DNA from: Achatina immaculata
Taxonomy: Eukaryota > Mollusca > Gastropoda > Stylommatophora > Achatinidae
Length of the DNA stretch: 64,000 bases
Direction of reading: 5' to 3'
Assembly: GCA_009760885.1 (NCBI GenBank)
Contig: CM019718.1
Coordinates: 27,463,633 to 27,527,632 of the forward strand
In this document: positions 56,423-64,000 of the stretch, piece after piece
Layout of the letters: every line of letters begins with the position of its first letter
Position numbering within the stretch: position 1 is the stretch's first letter
Made by a program: the position numbers and the translations under genes
Notes under the pieces: generated by a model
Databases searched by the model: none
Told to the model about the DNA's origin: nothing
The model's input: only the letters and a program-made list of their open reading frames with translations

Positions 56423-56529
56423 GTGAGTATTTTGATTTTGTCAGAGGAGTCCGCCAGCTCAAGACTCCAAGTCCAGTCATTGTTAACTGATTGTTAATAT
56501 TTTAAATTGTACATTTCCTTACCTTGGAA

Positions 56530-56860
56530 GACGCTATCCGATGAAGTAATCATCGACCCATACCTGATGTGCTAGCGTCAGGGTTAGCGAACCATAGCTG
56601 GCCAAGACCCTGTCCCACCTACCCGTTGGTATCCCTAATAACAGGCCTAGCCTGGCTATCGGGGCAGGGATTGCCTTAGTCCCCATGGTGGTGGAGTCTG
56701 CTAAAGAAGCATTGCATACCCCCTGCCTTTCAGCTGTACTCTGGAACTGAAAGAAAATAGCTGTTGTAACCCGCCCCCACGCCGATACGGTGCTGTACCT
56801 CAACATCTTCACAGCATCGGCTGCAAATAATACCAGCTCGCAGTTACAGGGAGATAACAT
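56530..56860 (+). mobile_element. DR-A dispersed repeat, copy 5
   Basis: Landmarks gttagcgaaccatagctgg, ccaagaccctgtcccaccta, aacaggcctagcctggctat, gtggagtctgctaaagaagc and tcgcagttacagggaga. Lacks a long microsatellite tail. Confidence 0.78.
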
Positions 56861-56994
56861 GTCCAATTAAAAGCATTTCTTCATCTTTACACCGTCTCTT
56901 CTTTCGTTCTTTCTTTCTTTCTAATGAAGATACACATAGAAATGTTATTTCTTATTGCCGCTTACCCGATTTTTTTTTTTTTTTTGTTCTTTTG

Positions 56995-57245
56995 GGAGGC
57001 TGAGTGGCGTTGTTATTAGTGTATTAGTCTCTCATGGCGATGGTCGGTGGCTCGAATCCGACCGGAAGCGCTCCTGGTCACCCGCTGTAGAAATGGGTAA
57101 CTGACTTCTGGAGGGGGGGGGGGGGATGCGGCCAGGCGTGATTCTGACCTGATCCGACAGATCAAGGAAAATATGGGCACTAACAACATATCCCTTAGAT
57201 GCCTCCACAGTATAACAGGAACCCCTTTACCATTCCCCTGATAAA
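56995..57245 (+). mobile_element. tRNA-derived SINE, second family
   Basis: Head ggctgagtggcgttg (A-box-like) and gctcgaatccgacc (B-box-like). Body gtcacccgctgtagaaatgg and gcgtgattctgacc match the SINE at 49133-49392. A G homopolymer (57112-57124) interrupts it. Confidence 0.65.
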
Positions 57246-57429
57246 GTCTTTTTTTTTTGTTTTTTGTTTTTAAACTTTAAAATTATGTAAGAGCAACAGT
57301 AGGGACAGCAGGATGGCGCCACAACAGCCTGGAAGTACAGGAGAATATCAAGTATTAGATTACCCAGTCTGACTTTTACGACAAGATTTGCTGAAGCCTA
57401 TTGGAAATCAGCTTTTAGCCAAATATAGT

Positions 57430-57780
57430 TCCCAACTCTTTTTCTCTGAACTTTTTGACTATTGAACACTTTACTATTAACCTTTGAATATTGAACTTTT
57501 TACTATTGAAATTTTGAAATATTGAACTCTTTACTATTGAAAATTTGAGCTATTTAGCATTGAACTTTTGAAATATTGAACTCTTTACTATTGAAATTTT
57601 GAAATATTGAACTCTTTACTATTGAAAATTTGAGCTATTTAGCTCTCTACTATTGAACTTTTGAAATATTGAACTTTTTACTATTGAAATTTTGAAATAT
57701 TGAACTCTTTACTATTGAAAATTTGAGCTATTTAGTTCTCTACTATTGAACTTTTGAAATATTGAACTCTTGAACTTTAC
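57430..57780. repeat. Compound AT-rich tandem repeat
   Basis: Built from tttactattgaaattttgaa and atattgaactc, with a longer block (about 100 bp, including gagctatttagctctctac) repeated twice or more. Confidence 0.88.
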
Positions 57781-58364
57781 TATTACATAAGAAACCCATG
57801 ATTTGTGTTTTGTTGTTTCTTTTATTTTGCGTATATTTTCAATCTTGTACTTGGTCTGTGTCATTTCCGTCTAGAATTGGAAGTACTTGCCCGAGACCGT
57901 AGGGTCTGTTTTGTAAGATTTTATTCAAGTTACTGTATGCAAGTCTGACTAGATCTGGAAGAGTAAGGAGTTGTATCCTGGGTGCCATGTTCCTAACCGC
58001 ACCCCCATCCTCCCCCTCCCTCCCTCCTCCCCCCCTCTCTTTCTCGTTTTATTGATGGCAAAATTATATCATAGTTGCTTTCCGTATTTGGTTATGGGAC
58101 CCAGTAATGATTGGCCTCGGAGCGCCACCTGGCTTTCCTCTTTTCACTGCGATGGATGGATAGATGGATTGATGGATGGATGGGTGGGTGGGTATTTAAT
58201 ACCGATGCTGCAAAACCCGTAACTGGGTTTTTTTCCCCGAATAAAACCTGCCTTGAATGACGCTGACCTCTTTACTGTCACATCATGCAGAAGCTGATTT
58301 AAGATTTTAGTACTGAGGAAGCCATGCTTTCGGATCAAAAACATCCAAATTCACCAGAGATATT
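57781..58364. other. Unassigned spacer
   Basis: Contains ggatggatgg-type runs at 58150-58192 and C-rich sequence at 58010-58036. No gene. Confidence 0.4.
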
Positions 58365-58640
58365 AACCCTATGTTAACCGACGTCACCACAGATATTAAC
58401 CCTATGCTAACCAACGTCACCACAGATATTAACCCTATGTTAACTGACGTCACCAAAGACATTAACCCTATGTTAACCGACGTCACCACAGGCATTAACC
58501 CTATATTAACCACCGTCACCACAGACAACCCTATTTTAACCGACGTCACCACAGACATTAACCCTATGTTAACCGATGTCACCACAGACATTAACCCTAT
58601 GTTAACCGATGTCACCATCGACACTAACTCTTTGTCAACC
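58365..58640. repeat. 33-bp minisatellite, about 8 units
   Basis: Unit aaccctatgttaaccgacgt then caccacagacatt. The period divides by 3, so both strands stay open (99 and 113 codons) with 11-residue periodic translations. Confidence 0.93.
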
Positions 58641-59053
58641 AGACACAAATGTACTACTATAAATCTTTAAGATACATTTTATAAATGGTCAAAAATATTT
58701 TTTAAATGTTTACTCAACTTTCCTTTCCCGCCACCCCCCCCCCCCCCCCAACCCCACCCCCAAAGAAGTAACAGTAAAAAATTTCAGAAGTTTATACCCA
58801 ACCTTAAAACATGTCGCCCTAGTGAGTATTACTACCGAAATTCTCATGACGTGTTTTTCACCTCTGCTGACTACAACTGATAGTCTCCCCCCACCCCCAC
58901 CCCACCAATACCATAGTCTCCCCCCACCCCCACCCCACCAATACCACCCCTTACTATTATTTTTTTTAAAATTTAAAAGTTTGAACAATCAATCAGTTTT
59001 CTTCTGTTTCTTCTTCTTCTTCACCCTTTGGAAACAAAGTTCAGTCTTTCTCT

Positions 59054-59096
<43 letters not shown>

Positions 59097-59389
59097 TGAC
59101 TCGCCAGCCATCAAGTTCTATGAGGATATAGTTCTAAACGTAACATGTTAGATCTTGTTGGAAATTATTTTAATGAATGTACAAGAATGTGATTCTAGAA
59201 GAACTGCACTAAAAATGTACTTTTGTCTGTGTATATACTTCTGTGTGTGTGTGCGCGCGCGCTCTGTCTTGTTAAGTTAATTACCTCTCATGTAGTTCAT
59301 TCTCTTATATTTGTGAATGTAATAGTTTCGTTTTGAACTCTTTTTATATGTTTTTTTTCCTCGTGTAATTTGTATACTTGTTTTAAAAT
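58641..59389. other. Unassigned, with simple repeats
   Basis: C homopolymer at 58734-58749, two copies of a 32-bp C-rich unit at 58886-58948, (CT)n at 59053-59090, and alternating gtgtgtgcgcgcgc at about 59245-59262 (Z-DNA-prone). No gene. Confidence 0.6.
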
Positions 59390-59510
59390 CGAGTGTGTGG
59401 GAAGAATGAAAGATGGAGTGATGAAGTGCAGAATGTAACGCGGGCCTGCGTGCCCAAATCTTCACCCCCTGAAAATAAAGATAATTCATTCATTCATTCT
59501 CTCAGTCTCT
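59390..59510 (+). mobile_element. DR-G: retroelement 3' end, copy 2
   Basis: gcagaatgtaacgcgggcct then gcgtgcccaaatc, and gaaaataaagataattcatt with attcattc repeats. Matches 38300-38375. Upstream limit uncertain. Confidence 0.55.
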
Positions 59511-60345
59511 GTCGTCCCTTCGCCCGCCCCCTACATATTACTCTCATAATGATGAAGCTACAGCACGACAACCAAACTTAGAAAATTATAGTATCAGACG
59601 TAACCTCCTGCATAGCCACCTTACTACCAGTAGCTGTATTAAAATGTAGGTCAGCAACCCTGCGATAGGAATTTACATAATATCCCCCCCCCCCCCTTTT
59701 TTTTTTCTAAAATCCTAATCTAATCCATTCAGTGAAACAAGATGTCAGGTTTACAACCTTTACCGAATCTTCGATCAGGTCCTGGCAGTATTGATTCCAG
59801 CCTGAACCTCCCCCACCCCCCCCCTCCTCCCAAAACCTGTTTCCCCTTCCCTGGCCGCAAACTCTTAAGTCGTTTCCCATGTTATGAGAACCTTTGTATA
59901 TTTGAGATCCCACGTGCGTCACTTGTCACGGAAAGTATCGTTTATCTGCCCTACATCGCAGATTTGGATACACTCGTAACTTCTCTCGAGCTCTCGACCC
60001 TTCTCTCCTGGACGTGTTGCTTCTGCTGTGAATCATCTCGAGTGTGATCGGAATGCGGAGAGGGCGATAAGAAGTTTTAAAAAGAGCCCTAAATGTTGAC
60101 AGGGGTCGCTGGTGAAATTGAGAAATTTGCATACATTTTCTGCTTGACGTGAATTCTGATCTCTTAAATGTAAACAAATGGGTATCAACGTTATTCCAAA
60201 CACCGCACTCACTGAAGCAGTCATTCTGGCTAGAGGAAGATGCGTTTTCAGAAGACAAGTAACGTTCTGTGAAGGACGGACCACGTGAGTGAATAAACAA
60301 GTATGAATTCTAATCAGGCAAAATAAAAACTTATTGCGTTTTGGA
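59511..60345. other. Unassigned sequence
   Basis: C/T homopolymers at 59684-59706 and a C run at 59814-59825. 59880-60300 is more complex, with open frames on both strands (for example minus 60300-59926), but no domain or splice context I can support. Confidence 0.35.
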
Positions 60346-61500
60346 TACTAACAGAAAGAGCGTTAGAAGTACAGAAAGATCTCTACTTATGCTTCATTGA
60401 TTACACCAATGCATTTGACAAGGTGAAACATAATGAAATTATTAAAATGCTTGAAGACATCAATATAGACGGCAAAGACCTGAGGATTGTAAAACATCTA
60501 TACTGGCACCAAGAAGCAGCAGTTCGAGTTGAAAATAGAACTGGAAAATATCAACCTATAAAACAGGGAGTGCGACAAGGACATGTACTATCTCCAGACC
60601 TTTTTTCTCTGTACAGCGAGAATATTCTAAGAACAATCATCACAGAACCAGGCATAAAAATTGGAGGAAACAATATTAACAACCTTCGGTATGCTGACGA
60701 CACAGTACAGATAGCTGAGAACCAACAAGACCTGCAAAATCTCTTGGATAAAGTCGCCAAAGAAAGTGAACAGAAAGGCCTTACTTTGAACATCAAAAAG
60801 ACAGAGACAATGGTTATATCTAAGAAACAGAATCCACCAGCATGCAGTATTAAATTAAACGGAACTATTCTAAAGCAGGTGCAGAAATTCAAATACCTTG
60901 GAGCAGTAATAACTTCAGATGGGAAATGCAGAACATAAATTAAGAACAGAATAGGCCAAGCAAAGACTGCATTTCAGAGAATGAGAAACATATTAGCTAA
61001 CACATCTTTATCAATGAATGTTAGAAAACGAGTCCTAAAATGCTATATTGAACCTATCGTGTTATATGGAAGTGAATCATGGACAATAGGCAAGTGTGCA
61101 CAAAAATCATTGGAAGCAGTAGAAATGTGGTTTATTAGAAGAATGTTGCGAATCCCCTGGACAGCAAACATAACTAATGAAGAATATATGAGAAGAGCTG
61201 GAGAGACAAAAAATCTTGTCAAAAAATAAATAATAGAGAGACAATGTACTTTCATAGGACATGCAATGAGAAGAGGGGGCATTGAAAATATTATAACAAC
61301 AGGAAAAATAGAAGGAAGAAGATCAAGAGGAAGACAAAGAGAAATGATACTGGACAGTCTGATGGGATAGTGTGAGAGGAGATCACCAACTGAACTGATG
61401 GCCTGCATGAAGGATCGTGTACTCTGGAAAAGGATAATAGCCAACGCCAATCGGCACGGCACGGCACCTGATGATGATGATGATGATGATAATGATGATG
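60346..61500 (+). mobile_element. LINE-B, 5'-truncated, (GAT)n tail
   Basis: Starts within the reverse transcriptase: motif A CFIDYTNAFDKVKHNE, motif B IKQGVRQGHVLSPDLFSLYS, intact motif C NLRYADDTVQIAENQ, then LTLNIKKTETMV and FKYLGAVITSDGK. An in-frame TAA at about 60937 follows, then the C-terminal region shared with 12980-13560 (NRIGQAKTAFQRMRNI, KCYIEPIVLYGSESWT, EGRRSRGRQREMI), broken by stops near 61227 and 61367. Ends with (GAT)n at 61470-61500. No fingers or endonuclease domain. Non-functional. Confidence 0.93.
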
Positions 61501-61729
61501 ATACGGGGAGAAAACGTGAAAGTTTGGTTCAGAGTTACTCTTAATTAATATGTCCTGTACTTACGGGACTGTAGTTTTGGTAAAGTGCAGAATTTGGTTT
61601 CTGAGCTTCATGAAATGAAGTGTAGAAGACAGCGTTGTCGTTTAATATACACACGTAAAGGACGTAATGGCAGTGCTCGTATTTTCAGGTGTTTAATTTA
61701 GAGACTACCCGAAATCATAGACTCCTTGT

Positions 61730-62035
61730 TTCCCCTGACGATTAACGAATGGACACATGACTTGCTCAAGTATTTAACATATAGATTCCTCGCTTCCCTA
61801 AGCAGTTAACGAGTAGACTTCCCGCTTCCCCTGGTAATTAACATACAGACTCCCCCCTTCGCCTGGTAATTAACATATACACTCCTTCCTTCACCTGGGA
61901 ATTAACATATAGAATCCTCCCTTCACATAGCAATTAAAATATAGACACTCATCACTTCTCCAGGTAATTAACATATAGACTCCTCCTCCTTTCACCTGTG
62001 AATTAACATATTGACTCCTCCCTTCCACGGTATTA
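61730..62035. repeat. About 33-bp minisatellite, 8-9 units
   Basis: Unit cacctggtaattaacatata then gactcctcccttc, with spacing varying from 30 to 37 bp. Confidence 0.87.
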
Positions 62036-62640
62036 TATAGTTTCTGAATAAAGTCAAGCCCGTTATTTCACACATTCCTAGTTCACATGTCCACGATATA
62101 AAGATTTTTTTTTTTAATGATGCGAAGAATGCTACGCATTCGACTCCATTCAAACGACACAAATTATAAGACACAAAACAATCAGCAAATTGAATTTTCA
62201 GTTAGAATTGCCAGAATTTAAGACAAAAAAAAACATTCTATATACAATATAAACCAAATATAAAATCCCGAATGACATACAGCCCCTATTGGGAACATCT
62301 AAATAATATGGCAAACGTCATTTATAATAACAATAATAATAAAGTTGGACATGAATCGCTGGGGCTAATGTTTCTAAACAGCCGTTTTCTGGAAGCCTGC
62401 CTGTCCTTTTCGGAGTTGTTTTTCATACATTCATACGGCAAACTGAATTATGGACATGAAAGCCATTTAGCTGGGTTTTCTCATCGCTTCACTGTTTGTG
62501 CGCGCGCGCATGCGTGTGTGTGGGTTTTTCTTTTCATTCACTGGCCTATACTAAGTGTGTTTTCTCCGTTGCGTCATTAACAGAGCCTTCGTTTTGCGAG
62601 AACAGTAAACAGAGTTGAGATATACAAAGATTGTGCACGT
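62036..62640. other. Unassigned spacer
   Basis: AT-rich, with gtgcgcgcgcgcatgcgtgt at about 62500-62518 (Z-DNA-prone). No gene. Confidence 0.4.
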
Positions 62641-62649
62641 TGTTTGTCT

Positions 62650-62905
62650 GGCTAGCCCTGCTCTCCCTGCAACTGCGATCTGGTGCTCTTCGCAGCTGAT
62701 GCTGTGGAGATGTTCAGGCACAGGATCGTGCGAGCGTGGCAGCGGGCTACTTTTTTTTTTTCAGTTCCGGGCTGGAGCTAAAACTCAGGAGCCGTGCAGT
62801 GTTTCTTTAGCAGACTCCACTACCATGGAGACTACGGCCACCCCTCCCCCCCCCCCCGTTAGTCAGGCTGGGTCTGTTACTGGGGGCACCGGTGGAGAAC
62901 CATGA
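62650..62905 (-). mobile_element. DR-A dispersed repeat, copy 6
   Basis: Plus-strand landmarks aactgcgatctggtgctctt, cagctgatgctgtggaga, tttagcagactccactacca and gttagtcaggctgggtctgt. Confidence 0.75.
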
Positions 62906-63165
62906 GGAGTGCTCATTCTCATGTAAATTGCTCATTCTCCCACATCTAAAGTGCGCATTCTCCCACTTCTAAATTGCTCATTCTCCCACTTCTAAAGTGC
63001 TCATTCTACCACACGTAAAGTGCTGATTCTTTCACATCTAAAGTGTTCATTCTCCCACATCTAAAGTCCTCATTTTCACACATCTAAACGTGCTCATTCC
63101 TCACATCTAAAATGCTCATTCTCCCACATCTAAAATGTTCATTCTCCCACATCTAAAATGCTTTG
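62906..63165. repeat. 23-bp minisatellite, about 11 units
   Basis: Unit ctcattctcccacatctaaa then gtg. Confidence 0.92.
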
Positions 63166-63594
63166 TAGTTTATCGCGCTAGCCACACACTACAGTTCTCT
63201 ACCACTTCTCTGTGTGCACAAGCCTTGTTGTTACCTGTCTTCTAGCTGTGCATGTTAACAATATATTCATTCCGAATCTGACGAGTTTAGCAAACGTTTT
63301 CCATTATCAAGGACTCCACGTTTTGATGGCGCAGGCGATTAACAAAAAGGTTAGTATGATCGTGAAAGCTGTTGCCTGGCTTTACCGTAGCAGTCGGCTT
63401 TTGAAATGATATCACTGCAGCGTCAGGCGAACCCTTAGATGGGTTGCAGGTGAGCATCTCCAGGTAGGTACAAAGCCCGGACTCATGCACATAGCAGGTG
63501 CTGATGTCAGTCGTTACAGACTGTGGCTGGTTACCCATCAAGCCAAGCAGGTTTAAGCCTTGGCGCCCGGCTTATACAGATTATTGTTTTATGA
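63166..63594. other. Unassigned spacer
   Basis: No recognisable gene or repeat. May include the 5' part of DR-A copy 7. Confidence 0.35.
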
Positions 63595-63868
63595 ATGTTA
63601 TGTCGGGGCTGAAGACTGTCCGATCTGGCAATCGGCGACCGATATCTGACATGTTAGTGTCAAGACTGGCGAACCATTATTGGCCAAGACCCTGTTCCCC
63701 CACCTCTCCTTCGGTAGCCCCAGTAACAAGCCTAGCCTAGCTAACAGGGCGAGGATCATCATAGTCATAAAGGTGGGATCTGATAAAAAGTATTATTGCA
63801 TATTCCCCCCCCCCCCCTTGCTTTTGTAGCTCCACTCATAGACTGAAAAAATAGCTGTCATAACCCGC
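63595..63868 (+). mobile_element. DR-A dispersed repeat, copy 7
   Basis: Landmarks tctggcaatcggcgacc, ggcgaaccattattggccaa, agcctagcctagctaacagg and a poly-C run. Its tail end passes directly into a 27-bp tandem repeat. Confidence 0.75.
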
Positions 63869-64000
63869 TGCCAAGCTGGCACGATGTTGTGCCCCTCCCA
63901 AGCCGGCACGAAGCTGTGCCCCTCCCAAGCCGGCACGATGTTGTGCCCCTCCTAAGTTGGCACGATGTTGTGCCCCTCCTAAGCTGGCACGATGCTGTGC
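63869..64000. repeat. 27-bp tandem repeat seeded from DR-A
   Basis: Five units of cccaagccggcacgatgttg then tgcccct. The unit corresponds to the segment ctgccaagctggcacgatgt of DR-A, so the array grew out of the dispersed repeat. It runs off the window edge. Confidence 0.88.

Noticed and set aside
58307..58670. Overlapping sense/antisense genes
   Set aside because: A 33-bp repeat without stops on either strand explains both frames.
1..64000. Bacterial-style operon, defence system or phage region
   Set aside because: There are no ribosome binding sites, no gene density and no prokaryotic protein families. SINEs, LINEs, hAT-like and Tigger-like elements and splice signals indicate an animal genome.

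Overview
This is a repeat-rich stretch of animal (eukaryotic) nuclear DNA, not a bacterial or viral gene cluster. It contains very long gene-free stretches, many decayed non-LTR retrotransposons, tRNA-headed SINEs, hAT-like and pogo/Tigger-like DNA transposons, and an extreme load of minisatellites. The organism is probably a lophotrochozoan, most likely a mollusc. That is an inference from repeat style, because nothing here is a species marker.

Host coding content is small. Three candidate exons lie on the + strand at 11563-11652, 46539 to about 46597, and 56183-56422. They have splice-site context, and their reading phases are compatible if joined in order. The last encodes a cysteine-bearing extracellular stretch with an Asn-Trp-Thr sequon, an acidic run, one transmembrane helix and a basic stop-transfer pair. 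The simplest reading is that most of the window is introns of one single-pass membrane protein gene with roughly 35-kb and 9.6-kb introns. I do not recognise the family, and the middle exon's donor site is weak.

Layout. Positions 1-10 kb hold 28-37 bp minisatellites, including a 1.1-kb G-quadruplex-prone purine array (7434-8540) and a 1.4-kb 29-bp array (8592-9975). Positions 10-24 kb hold a hAT-like MITE, TAG repeats, exon A, LINE fragments, the first copy of a 1.2-kb structured dispersed repeat (here DR-B), a 30-bp array (19085-20480) and a 47-bp array made of splice-acceptor-like units (21730-23530). Positions 24-42 kb hold nested insertions (DR-B and a LINE tail inside a hAT-like element), a Tigger-like element with LINE and minisatellite inside it, C-rich and pyrimidine arrays, and DR-B copy 3 splitting a 33-bp array. 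Positions 42-56 kb hold a second Tigger-like element with transposase remains, exon B, a short array of recursive-splice-like units (47853-48060), two SINEs, and a hAT-like element hosting two LINE insertions with exact target-site duplications. Positions 56-64 kb hold exon C, more dispersed repeats and a LINE with recognisable reverse transcriptase motifs.

By hand tally, tandem arrays cover about 17 kb, roughly a quarter of the window. The most interesting items are the array of Py-CAG|GTGAGT units inside a candidate intron, the DR-B family (three copies, each flanked by a target-site duplication, GAA tail, paired hairpin motifs with one compensatory change) and the layered nested insertions. 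I found no defence system, CRISPR array, operon or intact autonomous element.
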